This document shows, one piece after another, positions 1-8,802 of a DNA stretch of 37,273 nucleotides. The notes under the pieces were generated by a model, which was not told where the DNA came from, did no database searches, and saw only the letters and a program-made list of their open reading frames with translations. The DNA is from an uncultured Lachnospiraceae bacterium (GTDB lineage Bacteria > Bacillota > Clostridia > Lachnospirales > Lachnospiraceae). Numbering within the stretch: position 1 is the stretch's first letter; every line of letters starts with the position of its first letter. The DNA is taken from positions 1 through 37,273 of the forward strand of contig CAJUDE010000018.1 in the NCBI GenBank assembly GCA_910585295.1, given 5' to 3'. Made by a program: the position numbers and the translations under genes.

Positions 1-435
1 AGGGGCATGGCGCTCAAATCTTTGAACTTTCAAGGTCATTCCACTGTTCTGCTGTCAAGGTGCTTGCCACCGCCCTGTGCGGCAACTCGTATATACTACC
101 ATGCCTGCCGCCTTTTGTCAATGGCTTTTTTGGATTTTTTTAAATTCTTTTGAATTTCTTTTTGATCACATTATCTCTTATCGCGTGACCGAGTTAGATA
201 ATACCACGTTACGCTACGTCTGTCAACATTAATTTACAAAAAAATTTGAAAAATTTCTCAACTACCTACTTTAGCATAGTTAAATATAGGCGCAAGCGCA
301 GTTACTGCCCCATCACCCGCCAGAATAAACCATACAGGATTAACATGCCTTGCCAGTAAATTGCCCTGACTACGGCGGGCCGCTTTCGCGACATCTTCCC
401 CTCTCACAAGTGTGCATATTATTTTTATTCTAATT
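1..435. other. Gene-free stretch at the window start
   Basis: I see no convincing coding sequence, tRNA or known riboswitch in this stretch. It is AT-rich between about 110 and 300 and mixed in base composition elsewhere. Positions 393-428 resemble 21423-21461; both end in the same GCATATTATTTTTAT string, which suggests a degraded shared repeat. The sequence may be flanking DNA of a gene lying before the window. Confidence 0.5.
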
Positions 436-478
436 TAGGAAGTCATTTTCACGTTTTCGCATGGCAAGTCCTTCCCTA
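436..478. repeat. Short palindromic repeat, copy 1 (family B)
   Basis: This 43-bp unit starts TAGGAAG and ends CTTCCCTA, so its ends form an inverted repeat. The middle (TTTCACG, TTTCGCATGGCAAG) is shared with 18053-18095 and, more loosely, 29840-29884. All three copies are intergenic. It looks like a REP- or MITE-like element that does not code for protein. Confidence 0.65.
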
Positions 479-491
479 TTGAAACAGCAAA

Positions 492-511
492 GAGCCTGGC
501 AAGCCAGGCTC
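492..511 (-). terminator. Hairpin after the zinc-ribbon gene, possible terminator
   Basis: The stem GAGCCTGGC/GCCAGGCTC is a perfect 9-bp inverted repeat with a 2-base loop. Read on the minus strand it is followed by a weak, interrupted T-tract (TTTGCTGTTT). It lies about 110 bases past the stop codon of the gene ending at 621. The stem is clear; its action as a terminator is inferred. Confidence 0.5.
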
Positions 512-620
512 CCGCGCCGAATACAGCCGAAACACTATATTTTCTTTAAAAAACCGTGCCGTACCCTCGCTTCACTGGCTTACCAAGCCCTATATGCATT
601 TGGCCATGATAGATAGGGCA

Positions 621-1058
621 CTAATCTTCCTTTGCATCTTCTGGCTCAATCGTCTCTTCCACTTCTTCCTCTTGCGGCATGGGCTTTACTGCCTCTTCCT
701 CAAAGATGGATTCGCATTTCACACCGCATTTACTGCAGTATATGGAATCCTGCTCCACAACCGCGCCACACTGCGAGCATTTTTTCTTTCCTTTCAATTC
801 CGCAATCTCCGCCTTCAATTGGTCAATTTCAGACAGAGCGTCCTTTATCAGGCCGATCTCCTCAAAAAAAGGTTCCTCATCATCTTTATGGAGTTCAAAA
901 TACTGCTTCCCAATCTCCATATATTGTTTCACCACAAAATCTTCTTTTGTTTTAACATCCATGTTCAGTTTGGCAATCTCTGTCAATTCCTTTGCCTTCT
1001 GAGATACATCTTTACCAGTTGCTGAAATTGTCTCCCCTAATTTTGTAAAAAATGTCAT
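621..1058 (-). CDS. Small zinc-ribbon protein with acidic tail
   Basis: A 145-residue protein of unknown exact role. Residues 1-90 are charged and helical, probably a coiled coil. They are followed by a zinc ribbon with two Cys-x-x-Cys knuckles (KKCSQCG near residue 93 and YCSKCG near 107). The last 30 residues are very acidic, rich in Glu and Pro. No signal peptide or membrane segment is seen. A ribosome site (AAGGAG on the minus strand) lies just before the ATG. It is the last gene of the run that starts at 5851, 32 bases after the antiporter gene. Such single zinc-ribbon proteins are common in clostridia and usually uncharacterised. The domain call is firm; no function is claimed. Confidence 0.8.
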   Translation of the reverse strand: MTFFTKLGETISATGKDVSQKAKELTEIAKLNMDVKTKEDFVVKQYMEIGKQYFELHKDDEEPFFEEIGLIKDALSEIDQLKAEIAELKGKKKCSQCGAVVEQDSIYCSKCGVKCESIFEEEAVKPMPQEEEVEETIEPEDAKED

Positions 1059-1090
1059 AACTTTTCCTCCTTAGGCTGCCGCTGTGCCTG

Positions 1091-2020
1091 TTAACGCGTA
1101 CAGATATATCCCATATACCCGGCATACATTGCAAGCATAATCCATCCATGCAAACGGCCAATTTGTTTTCTGCGCCATGCAAAAATCCATACAATTGCGC
1201 TCATTACAATTAAAATTATATCATCAATCAGGTTTTCCTTCAAGACTTCCATTGGGCTGACTGCCCCGGCAGCCCCAAGCACCAACAAAATATTAAAAAT
1301 ATTGGAGCCAATCACATTCCCAAGCGCCATATCGGCCTCGCCTTTTCTTGCCGCCACCAGGGATGTGACAAGTTCTGGCAGCGACGTGCCAAACGCCACA
1401 ACCGTCAACCCAATTAGCGTGGGGCTTAGCCCAAAGCTTTCTGCAATGGCAGAGGCAGAATCCACAACGAAATCCCCGCCGGCTATTATCGCCCCCAAGC
1501 CCACCAAAATATATGCCAGGCACTGCCATCCTTTCAATGCTGCTATGCCCTCTTCCTGTACACTGCCTCGAGCCTTTTTTGCTTCCAAAACCATCCATAT
1601 TAAGAAAACCGCAAATACAGCGAGGAGGATAACCCCATCCACCCGCCCCACCGACATGCTGTTTTTCCCCATTGCCAAAAACAGGGCAGCCGCTAAAATG
1701 GAAAGCGGAAACTCCTGCTTTAATGTGGAATTTTTTACAGGAAGGGGCGCGCATACGGCGCAAGCGCCGCAAACAACCATTAAATTAAAAATATTGGAGC
1801 CAACCACGTTGCTGATTGCCATTGTGTTGCTCCCCTTTAAAGCTGCCGCGATGCTGACAGCACATTCTGGGGCGCTGGTCCCCATTGCCACTATCGTCAT
1901 CCCTATTATTATACCAGGGACCCGCAGCTTCTTGGCCACACTAGCGCTGCCGTCCACAAAAAAGTCCGCCCCTTTTATCAGTAATGCAAAACCCACTGCC
2001 AAAAATAAATAATCAAGCAT
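1091..2020 (-). CDS. Calcium/sodium antiporter (CaCA family, YrbG-like)
   Basis: A 309-residue integral membrane protein with about ten hydrophobic segments and no long soluble domain. The two diagnostic alpha repeats are visible: GTSAPECAVSIAAAL followed by SNVVGSNIFNL in the N-terminal half, and GTSLPELVTSLVAA followed by GNVIGSNIFNI in the C-terminal half. The acidic residues in the G-T-S-x-P-E motifs are the ion-binding residues of the family. Length fits the bacterial K+-independent Ca2+/Na+ exchangers. The gene starts 20 bases after the histidine kinase stop, so it is probably cotranscribed with the phosphate-response genes. Ion specificity cannot be read from sequence. Confidence 0.92.
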   Translation of the reverse strand: MLDYLFLAVGFALLIKGADFFVDGSASVAKKLRVPGIIIGMTIVAMGTSAPECAVSIAAALKGSNTMAISNVVGSNIFNLMVVCGACAVCAPLPVKNSTLKQEFPLSILAAALFLAMGKNSMSVGRVDGVILLAVFAVFLIWMVLEAKKARGSVQEEGIAALKGWQCLAYILVGLGAIIAGGDFVVDSASAIAESFGLSPTLIGLTVVAFGTSLPELVTSLVAARKGEADMALGNVIGSNIFNILLVLGAAGAVSPMEVLKENLIDDIILIVMSAIVWIFAWRRKQIGRLHGWIMLAMYAGYMGYICTR

Positions 2021-2040
2021 CCTGCCCTCCTACCAACCAG

Positions 2041-3357
2041 CTAAAACAGAATTTTAACCTCCGTCCCTTTTCCTGGTTCACTTTCCAATAAAATTTCTGC
2101 ATTGTGCTGCGCTACTATATGTTTTACAATCGCAAGCCCCAGGCCTGTTCCCCCAGTTTGTTTGGAACGCCCCTTATCTACGCGGTAAAACCTTTCAAAA
2201 ACCCTCTCTTGATGTTCTTTTGGTATCCCAATGCCAGTATCCTTCACAGACAGCAAGACCCTGCCATGGAAAGGGGATACCTCGACCACCACCCTCCCTC
2301 CCTGATTATTATACCTTATCCCATTGCTGCATAAGTTATACAACAGCTCATCCATCAGGTTCCGGTTGGCAAAAACCACACAAGGGACCCCCCGCAGGCA
2401 AAGCTCCACTTCTTGTTTCGCAGCCTGCACATCCATCATATCAAGGCAGCTCCTTGCCGCCTGGTACAAATCCATCTGCTCAAACTGGAACTCCTGCTCC
2501 TTATCATCCAGTTCCGACAGCTTTAGGATATCGTTAATCAAAGTCAGGAGACGGTTAGAGCTTTTGTGTATCTCGCTGGCAAAATGCTTTGTATCTTCCT
2601 GCCCTGCCATCCCGCTTTCAATCAGTTCCGCATAGCCAGAAATTGCCGTTAATGGCGTCTTAAGCTCATGGGAAACATTTGCTGTAAATTCCTGGCGCAT
2701 CCTGGCATGGTCCAAAATATTGACATGCTGCTCCTTAATCTTTTGGATAAACGGCGTAATCTCATGGTAGATATGGCTCTGGCTTGTTCCATCTGGATTG
2801 GAGGCCAGCTTCTCTATTGGGGACAGCAAGCGCTTTGTAAGGTATCTGGACAAGCTTCCGCATAAGGCTAAAATTGCAAGGGACAAAATAACAATAAGCG
2901 CAACCATATTGCCCAAAATCAGGGAAATGTTCTCTGAATCCTTCGCCACCCGTAAAATATCGCCATTTTCCAGCCGTGTTGCATAATAAAATGTGTGCAG
3001 GGAACTAGTGGCTGACGAGCGCACGGTCGCCCCTTCCCCATGCCTCATCGCTTCCTTAATTTCTGGCCGATCCTTATGGTTAGGCATTACATTTTGCGCT
3101 GCGCTGCTGTCATACGCCACGCTGCCGTCCTTTTTCACCAAAGTGACCCGAATGCCGTCTTCCCTCAATTGCGCTTTATCTTCTTCCGATTCCCAAAACC
3201 CCTGGCCTAATGCCTGTATTATATGAGTATAGCCTTTGATGTCGTCATATACCTGATTTTTAAAAATATTATAAAATAATGCCATTGCCGCCACTGCCGT
3301 GGCAAGCACCGCAAAAGAAGACACTGTAATAAACTGAATATTAATTTTCTTTTTCAT
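2041..3357 (-). CDS. phoR: Sensor histidine kinase, PhoR-like
   Basis: A 438-residue membrane sensor kinase. There is one transmembrane helix at residues 5-32, an extracellular region to about 145, a second helix at about 148-170, then a HAMP-like linker. The HisKA motif NVSHELKTPL places the phospho-accepting His at residue 230. The ATPase domain shows the N-box (LYNLCSNGIRYN), G1 (DTGIGIP), F-box (VFERFYRVDKGRS) and G2 (GGTGLGLAIVKH). It follows the response regulator gene by 8 bases, and that gene follows a Na/Pi cotransporter, which supports a phosphate-sensing PhoR role. No PAS domain is evident, unlike many PhoR proteins, so the gene symbol rests partly on context. Confidence 0.85.
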   Translation of the reverse strand: MKKKINIQFITVSSFAVLATAVAAMALFYNIFKNQVYDDIKGYTHIIQALGQGFWESEEDKAQLREDGIRVTLVKKDGSVAYDSSAAQNVMPNHKDRPEIKEAMRHGEGATVRSSATSSLHTFYYATRLENGDILRVAKDSENISLILGNMVALIVILSLAILALCGSLSRYLTKRLLSPIEKLASNPDGTSQSHIYHEITPFIQKIKEQHVNILDHARMRQEFTANVSHELKTPLTAISGYAELIESGMAGQEDTKHFASEIHKSSNRLLTLINDILKLSELDDKEQEFQFEQMDLYQAARSCLDMMDVQAAKQEVELCLRGVPCVVFANRNLMDELLYNLCSNGIRYNNQGGRVVVEVSPFHGRVLLSVKDTGIGIPKEHQERVFERFYRVDKGRSKQTGGTGLGLAIVKHIVAQHNAEILLESEPGKGTEVKILF

Positions 3358-3365
3358 GGCATCTG

Positions 3366-4049
3366 CTATTGCCCGGCATGGCCAAGGACATACCCTACAT
3401 TCCGCACTGTCTTAATAGCGCTGCCGCCGCTGCCCAATTTCTGCCGCAATGTTTTGATATGCATATCAACCGTCCTGCTCTCCCCTTCATAGTCAAAACC
3501 CCAGACTTGATCCATAATCTTATCCCTAGACAAGACAATCCCCTGGTTCACCAGCAGCATCTTTAACAGCTCAAACTCTTTATAAGTCAGTTCACAATCC
3601 TGCCCATCCACGGCAACGCTGCGCTTGTCTGTATCGACTTCAATGCAGCCATTTGTAAGCAGGGAAGATTCCCCAAACCCTTCCGACCTGCGCAGCAGGG
3701 CCTTGACCCTGGAAATCAGCTCCATTATCCCAAAAGGCTTGGCCATATAATCATCCGCGCCTAAATCCAGGCCCTTTACTTTATCCAGCTCCGTAGACTT
3801 TGCAGTAACCATAATCACTGGAACCTGGGCAGTTGCCCTATTGCGCCGCAAATCTGTTAAAATATCCAGCCCATCCTCATCTGGAAGCATAATATCCAGA
3901 AGCACCAGGCTTGGAATTTTTTTCTCCAAAGCCTGGCGCAATTCTTTCCCAGTTTCAAACCCCAACGCCTCAAACCCACTGTTTTTCAGCGCATATTGCT
4001 GGATTTCCCGTATGTTCCTATCATCCTCCACAATATAAACCAACGGCAA
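3366..4049 (-). CDS. phoB: OmpR/PhoB-family response regulator, TTG start
   Basis: A 227-residue two-domain regulator. The receiver domain has the acidic pair near the N-terminus (VEDD), the phospho-acceptor Asp at residue 52 (LLDIMLPDEDG) and the conserved Lys in AKPFG. The C-terminal winged helix (about 130-225) carries TYKEFELLKML and RTVDMHIKTLRQKLG, typical of PhoB/PhoP. The start is TTG, preceded seven bases upstream by GGAGGAGG; that ribosome site overlaps the stop codon of the upstream transporter gene, so translation is probably coupled. It is the likely partner of the kinase just downstream and a candidate binder of the 11-bp repeats at 5904-5947. Confidence 0.9.
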   Translation of the reverse strand: MPLVYIVEDDRNIREIQQYALKNSGFEALGFETGKELRQALEKKIPSLVLLDIMLPDEDGLDILTDLRRNRATAQVPVIMVTAKSTELDKVKGLDLGADDYMAKPFGIMELISRVKALLRRSEGFGESSLLTNGCIEVDTDKRSVAVDGQDCELTYKEFELLKMLLVNQGIVLSRDKIMDQVWGFDYEGESRTVDMHIKTLRQKLGSGGSAIKTVRNVGYVLGHAGQ

Positions 4050-4051
4050 CT

Positions 4052-5851
4052 TTATTCCTCCTCCGCATTTTTCTTTGAGCCAAGATGGTATTTCCTCTTA
4101 TACATTGCCTGCATTTCTTCAAAATGCACCCTGGTCTCATTAGAAAGGTTATTGACATAATCATGGGCTTCCACCGTATTGTCCTCCATCTGTATCATAT
4201 ATACTGCAAGGTTGGAGCAATGGTCAGCCACCCTCTCATAATTTACGGCAATGTCAGACAGCGCAAGCCCCGTCTCAATGGTGCATTTCCCTTTCCGCAA
4301 ACGCTTGATATGGCGTTTCTTCACTTCTTTATCCAACCCATCAATCACTTCTTCCAAAGGCTCCACAGACATGGCAAGGTCTATGTCGTTTTTAATAAAT
4401 GCCTGTATGGAACGGTTTAAAATATCTTCCACTGCACTGCCAAACACCTGCATTTCATGTTTCGCCTTCTTTGAAAACTCCATCTTTTTTTTCTTCATTT
4501 CCCCGGCAATTTCCATAAGGTTCAGCGCATGGTCGCCAATGCGCTCAAAGTCATTGATGCTATGCATCAAAGCAGACACGCCCTGCCCTTCCTGTTCCGT
4601 TAGGTCTTGGCTGCTTAACCTCGTCAAGTATGCGCCCAGCTTATCCTCATATTTGTCCAGAGCCTCTTCCTGCTCTTCCACCAGCTTGGCCTGCTGCACA
4701 GAATAATGTTCAAATAAGCCCATTGCCTCACTCATAATGGTTTCCGACAGCCCTGCCATTTTCTTTGCCAGGGAAATACACTGCTCGATGGCATACCCTG
4801 GCGTGGATAGGAAGCGTTCATCCAGCACTTTAAATTCATCCTCCCTGCCAGAAGCTTGAAGCTCCTCTGCAGTCACTGGAATTGTAAGGTATGCCAGCTT
4901 TTCCAGCCCTTTGGTAAACGGCAGAAGCACCAATGTTGCAAATAGGTTGAAAATCGTATGGATTGCCGCAATCCCGGCAGCCCCTACTGTCATTTGGGTA
5001 AATTCAAATTGGAAGGCCGTATTCAATATGCCATAAATTATCAAAAACACCACGGACCCTATCACATTAAAATATAGATGCACAAAGGCCGTGCGCCTTG
5101 CCCCTTTGTTCGCCCCCACTGCCGAAACCATTGCCGTCACGCAGGTCCCTATATTCTGCCCCATAATAATTGGGATCACGGAACCATAGGTAAACGCCCC
5201 TGTGACAGACAGCGCCTGCAGGATACCAACGGATGCAGAGGAACTTTGTATGACTGCTGTCAGCAAAGCCCCCACAAGCACCCCCAGCAAAGGGTTGCTG
5301 AATTTTGTCAAAATCCCGGTAAATTCCGGCACGTCCGCCAGCGGCTTCACGGCATCGCTCATAGTTTCCATCCCAAACATCAGCACTGCAAACCCCAGGA
5401 AAATTTCTGATATGTCTTTTTTCTTGCTGCTTTTTGCCCCCATCATTAAAATAATGCCAATCAATGCAAGGACAGGGGAAAAAGAAGATGGCTTTAACAG
5501 CTTGATAAAGATATTCCCACTTTCAATCCCAGTCAGGCTCAAAAGCCATGAGGTGATGGTCGTCCCAATATTTGCGCCCATAATAATGCCAACTGCCTGG
5601 GACAGCTTCATAATCCCGGAATTGACAAAGCCTACTAACATTACCGTGGTAGCTGAGGAAGACTGGATGACCGCCGTCACGCCCGCCCCCAACAATACCG
5701 CTTTTAAAGGGTTTGAAGTTAGCTTTTCCAACACCCGTTCTAATTTTCCGCCAGAAAGTTTCTCTAAACCGCCGCCCATCACATTCATGCCGTACAAAAA
5801 CAAGGCAAGGCCGCCAACCAATGACAGAATCCCAAATATATCCATTTCCAA
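4052..5851 (-). CDS. Na/Pi cotransporter family protein with PhoU-like tail
   Basis: A 599-residue sodium-dependent phosphate transporter of the NptA/YjbB type. The membrane half (about residues 1-320) contains the duplicated core with the paired Q-S-S-S motifs (VIQSSSATTVM near 61 and VIQSSSASVG near 200). The soluble C-terminal part (about 345-590) is an all-helical PhoU-like domain with repeated ERIGDHALNL and ERVADHCSNLA signatures. It is first in a run with the PhoB- and PhoR-like genes (2-base gap to the regulator), which points to phosphate uptake regulated by the adjacent two-component system. A Pho-box-like array lies directly upstream. Length and domain order are normal for the family. 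Confidence 0.93.
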   Translation of the reverse strand: MEMDIFGILSLVGGLALFLYGMNVMGGGLEKLSGGKLERVLEKLTSNPLKAVLLGAGVTAVIQSSSATTVMLVGFVNSGIMKLSQAVGIIMGANIGTTITSWLLSLTGIESGNIFIKLLKPSSFSPVLALIGIILMMGAKSSKKKDISEIFLGFAVLMFGMETMSDAVKPLADVPEFTGILTKFSNPLLGVLVGALLTAVIQSSSASVGILQALSVTGAFTYGSVIPIIMGQNIGTCVTAMVSAVGANKGARRTAFVHLYFNVIGSVVFLIIYGILNTAFQFEFTQMTVGAAGIAAIHTIFNLFATLVLLPFTKGLEKLAYLTIPVTAEELQASGREDEFKVLDERFLSTPGYAIEQCISLAKKMAGLSETIMSEAMGLFEHYSVQQAKLVEEQEEALDKYEDKLGAYLTRLSSQDLTEQEGQGVSALMHSINDFERIGDHALNLMEIAGEMKKKKMEFSKKAKHEMQVFGSAVEDILNRSIQAFIKNDIDLAMSVEPLEEVIDGLDKEVKKRHIKRLRKGKCTIETGLALSDIAVNYERVADHCSNLAVYMIQMEDNTVEAHDYVNNLSNETRVHFEEMQAMYKRKYHLGSKKNAEEE

Positions 5852-5893
5852 TCCTCCTGCGTAAAAATAATCTACAACTCTTTACGTAGGGTT

Positions 5894-5947
5894 ATTCTAT
5901 ACGCTTTCTGTAAATGGGATACATAATCTGCGTAAAATTTGTGTAAA
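5894..5947 (-). promoter_or_regulatory. Tandem 11-bp Pho-box-like array and -10 element
   Basis: On the minus strand, four consecutive 11-bp units run TTTACACAAAT, TTTACGCAGAT, TATGTATCCCA, TTTACAGAAAG (5947 down to 5904). Three of the four begin TTTAC. An 11-bp period of TT-ACA-like half-sites is the known layout of PhoP/PhoB binding sites in Gram-positive bacteria. A -10-like TATAGA follows at 5901-5896 with no good -35 hexamer, as expected for an activator-dependent promoter. It sits about 45 bases upstream of the Na/Pi transporter start. The repeats are seen; binding by the adjacent regulator is inferred. Confidence 0.65.
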
Positions 5948-5962
5948 ATAGAACCTAATCTA

Positions 5963-7066
5963 TTACACTTTTGTATTTACCCATTCCCGGAACAAGGCAT
6001 ACAGCACCGACATCAACGGGATAAAAATCAGCATCCCGGCTATCCCCATCAATTTCCCGCCTACCGTCACTGCAAACAGCACCCAAATGGAAGGCAGCCC
6101 TACAGAGTTCCCTACCACATGGGGATAAATCAGGTTCCCCTCAATCTGCTGCAGGACCAAAAATAGGATAATGAAAATCAATGCCTGCATCGGGTTCAGC
6201 ATTAAGATTAAAAACGCGCCCACCATGCACCCAATAAACGCGCCCACCATAGGGATAAGCGCTGTGAATGCAATCAGCACGCCAATCAACAGCGCATAGG
6301 GCAAACGTAACACAGACATGGATACAAAAAACATTGCGCCCAAAATCAGCGCTTCCATGCACTGCCCTGTAATAAACTTTGAAAAAGTCCTGTGGGACAG
6401 ACTGCAGACATGGGAAATTTTGTCCACTGCCTTTTGCGGGAAAAAGGCATGGGCGACTTTCATAAACTGCCTGCCCAGATTTTCTTTCTGGATTAAAATA
6501 TAAATGCCAAATACAAACGCAATAAAAAATGTCATTACGCCGTTAATAACCATCATTGTAGCAGACATGGTATAGGAGAACACGCTGCCCGCGCCGCTTA
6601 ACGCAAAGTCTTTGACGCCCTCTAACATTCCCTGCCAGTTAAACTCCATAGATTCAATAAAATTCACAATTTCTTCCCAATCGCCAAAGATATCTTCCAG
6701 CCATGCCTGCAGTTTTGGCAAAAACACCACCATCCCGGCGCTTATGCTGTCAAACGTTTTGCCTAACTGGGGGATGACTACCACAAATACCACCGCCACA
6801 ATGGCAAGCACCAGCAAAATAGACAACACTAGGCTTAACGGCCTAGCCAATTTCCCATTTTTAGAAAATAGTTTCTTTTCTATGGCTGTCATGGGGATAT
6901 TCAGGATAAATGCAATTGCCCCTCCCATCACAAACGGGAATAAAATCCCCCAAAGGAACCCTAAATAGGCCCCAACCGCACCCATATTCATCAGCACTGC
7001 CAGCAGTACCAATGTAAATGTGATTATACCTAAAATCTTTTTTACATTGTCTTTATTCAGATCCAT
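5963..7066 (-). CDS. AI-2E family transporter (TqsA/PerM-type permease)
   Basis: A 367-residue membrane protein with about eight hydrophobic segments and the central charged region typical of the AI-2E (UPF0118) family. Family features include FVMGGAIAFILNIPM near the start, VIPQLGKTFDSI before the soluble loop, the PYALLIGVLIAFTALIPMVG segment with its conserved P-x-x-G, and QQIEGNLIYPHVVGNSVGL near the C-terminus. It has a strong ribosome site (AAAGGAGG) eight bases before the ATG. Members export small molecules or act as Na+/H+ antiporters; the substrate cannot be deduced. The Pho-box array separates it from the downstream operon, so it is probably a separate unit. Confidence 0.9.
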   Translation of the reverse strand: MDLNKDNVKKILGIITFTLVLLAVLMNMGAVGAYLGFLWGILFPFVMGGAIAFILNIPMTAIEKKLFSKNGKLARPLSLVLSILLVLAIVAVVFVVVIPQLGKTFDSISAGMVVFLPKLQAWLEDIFGDWEEIVNFIESMEFNWQGMLEGVKDFALSGAGSVFSYTMSATMMVINGVMTFFIAFVFGIYILIQKENLGRQFMKVAHAFFPQKAVDKISHVCSLSHRTFSKFITGQCMEALILGAMFFVSMSVLRLPYALLIGVLIAFTALIPMVGAFIGCMVGAFLILMLNPMQALIFIILFLVLQQIEGNLIYPHVVGNSVGLPSIWVLFAVTVGGKLMGIAGMLIFIPLMSVLYALFREWVNTKV

Positions 7067-7201
7067 TGCCTTCCTCCTTTACATTATTATTGCAATGTTA
7101 CTATATTTCTGAATGTTTTCCAAGTGCATTTTTAAAATCAGCGTCCTTTTTGCATGAAATGGAAGATAGTTGTGGAACCGCATATGATGTGTATATTCCC
7201 C

Positions 7202-7230
7202 TTGACAAATCCACACGCCACGCCTATAAT
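7202..7230 (+). promoter_or_regulatory. Consensus sigma-A promoter of tyrS
   Basis: TTGACA at 7202-7207 and TATAAT at 7225-7230 are both perfect hexamers with the ideal 17-base spacer. Transcription would start near 7237, just before the T-box leader. Confidence 0.88.
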
Positions 7231-7236
7231 TGGCAT

Positions 7237-7516
7237 AAACCAAAACTTTACCAAAAGCTATGACGGGAAGAAGTAACAGCAAGGAACCCCTACAGAGAGC
7301 AGCCGGAAGCTGAGAGGCGCAGGAAACCCTTTTTGTGAATACATCCCCGAGCTTCACACCGAACGCACACTTGTTAGTAGGCTGTGACGGCAATGCATCC
7401 GTTACCTTGCAAAAGCGCTGGCTGGCGCTTACAAAGGCAGGCTGTGCAAACAGGCTGTAAATTAAGGTGGTAACACGGGTAATTACCTCGTCCTTTTCCA
7501 GGGCGGGGCTTTTTTT
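7237..7516 (+). promoter_or_regulatory. T-box leader (tyrosine) controlling tyrS
   Basis: The leader carries the T-box sequence AAGGTGGTAACACG at 7464-7477, whose UGGU would pair with the ACCA end of an uncharged tRNA with discriminator A. A purine-rich stem I region precedes it. A UAC codon at 7340-7342, within a loop-like GAATACATCC context, is the probable tyrosine specifier and matches the downstream tyrosyl-tRNA synthetase gene. The terminator hairpin is at 7486-7516, and the T-box strand can pair with its 5' side to form the antiterminator. The family is firm; the exact specifier position was placed by eye. Confidence 0.9.
7486..7516 (+). terminator. T-box intrinsic terminator
   Basis: CCTCGTCC (7486-7493) pairs along its whole length with GGGCGGGG (7501-7508), with two G-U pairs, and a run of seven T follows. 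It is the regulated terminator of the tyrS T-box. Confidence 0.9.
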
Positions 7517-7571
7517 ATCTCAAGGGAAACGAATCCACATTTCCTTTGAATCTATATTAGGAGGGAATTTT

Positions 7572-8789
7572 ATGGCAGTCTATGACGAACTGGTTGCCCG
7601 TGGGCTGATTGCCCAGGTAACCGACGAAGAGGAAATTAAGGAACTGGTAAATACTGGGAAAGCCGTATTTTACATTGGCTTTGACCCAACGGCGGACAGC
7701 CTCCATGTGGGGCATTTTATGGCTTTGTGCCTTATGAAGCGCCTTCAAATGGCGGGGAATAAACCTATCGCCTTAATCGGCGGCGGCACTGCAATGATTG
7801 GGGACCCATCCGGCCGGAGCGATATGCGCCAAATGATGACAAAAGAAACCATACAGCACAATTGCGACTGTTTCAAGGAACAGATGAGCAAATTTATAGA
7901 CTTCTCCGAAGGGAAAGCCATAATGGTTAACAATGCGGACTGGCTGATGGATTTAAATTACATTGACGTGCTGCGGGAAGTTGGCGCGCATTTTTCTGTC
8001 AACCGCATGCTGACTGCAGAATGCTACAAGCAGCGTATGGAAAAAGGGCTGAGCTTCCTGGAATTTAACTACATGATTATGCAAAGCTACGATTTCTATG
8101 CATTATTCCAGAAATATGGCTGCAATATGCAGTTTGGCGGAGACGACCAGTGGAGCAATATGCTGGGCGGCACAGAATTAATCCGGCGTAAATTAGGCAA
8201 GGACGCTTATGCCATGACCATTAACCTGCTCCTGAATTCAGAAGGCAAAAAAATGGGCAAAACACAGTCTGGGGCAGTCTGGCTTGACCCAAAGAAAACT
8301 TCCCCCTTCGACTTCTATCAATATTGGAGGAATGTTGCGGATGACGACGTGCTGAAATGCGTCCGCATGCTGACCTTCCTCCCACTAGAAGAAATTGACA
8401 CAATGGACCAGTGGGAAGGCGCGCAGCTTAACGCTGCAAAGGAAATCCTTGCCTTTGAGCTGACTAAGATGGTGCATGGGGAAGAAGAGGCACAGAAAGC
8501 GCAGGATGCGGCAAAAGCCCTGTTTTCCAGTGGAAATGCAGAAAATATGCCTTCGGTAACTTTAAGCGACAGTGATTTTGCAGACGGCTCCATTGACATC
8601 CTGAGCCTTTTGGTGAAATCCTCCCTGGCTTCCTCCCGTTCGGACGCCCGCAGGGCAGTGGAGCAGGGCGGCGTGTCCTTAGATGGGGAAAAAGTCTCAG
8701 ACATAAAGGCCGCATATGGGACGGATGCCTTTTCCAATGGGGCTGTATTGAAAAAAGGGAAGAAAAACTTCCGAAAAATCTTATTATAA
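7572..8789 (+). CDS. tyrS: Tyrosyl-tRNA synthetase
   Basis: A 405-residue class I aminoacyl-tRNA synthetase that charges tRNA-Tyr. The HIGH-type signature appears as HVGH (PTADSLHVGHFM), and the KMSKS loop as KKMGKTQSG. Tyrosine-site residues are seen in GFDPTAD and in NYMIMQSYDF. The C-terminal S4-like RNA-binding domain starts near residue 340 (SRSDARRAVEQGGVSLDGEKV). The start at 7572 is chosen because GGAGGG lies directly before it and because a longer frame back to 7467 would run through the T-box terminator. The T-box leader with a UAC specifier agrees with the assignment. Confidence 0.97.
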   Translation: MAVYDELVARGLIAQVTDEEEIKELVNTGKAVFYIGFDPTADSLHVGHFMALCLMKRLQMAGNKPIALIGGGTAMIGDPSGRSDMRQMMTKETIQHNCDCFKEQMSKFIDFSEGKAIMVNNADWLMDLNYIDVLREVGAHFSVNRMLTAECYKQRMEKGLSFLEFNYMIMQSYDFYALFQKYGCNMQFGGDDQWSNMLGGTELIRRKLGKDAYAMTINLLLNSEGKKMGKTQSGAVWLDPKKTSPFDFYQYWRNVADDDVLKCVRMLTFLPLEEIDTMDQWEGAQLNAAKEILAFELTKMVHGEEEAQKAQDAAKALFSSGNAENMPSVTLSDSDFADGSIDILSLLVKSSLASSRSDARRAVEQGGVSLDGEKVSDIKAAYGTDAFSNGAVLKKGKKNFRKILL

Positions 8790-8802
8790 GGATTTCTACG
8801 GC

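Noticed and set aside
594..1025. A 143-codon plus-strand frame opposite the zinc-ribbon gene
   Set aside because: It is the antisense shadow of a minus-strand gene with a good ribosome site and clear zinc-binding cysteines.
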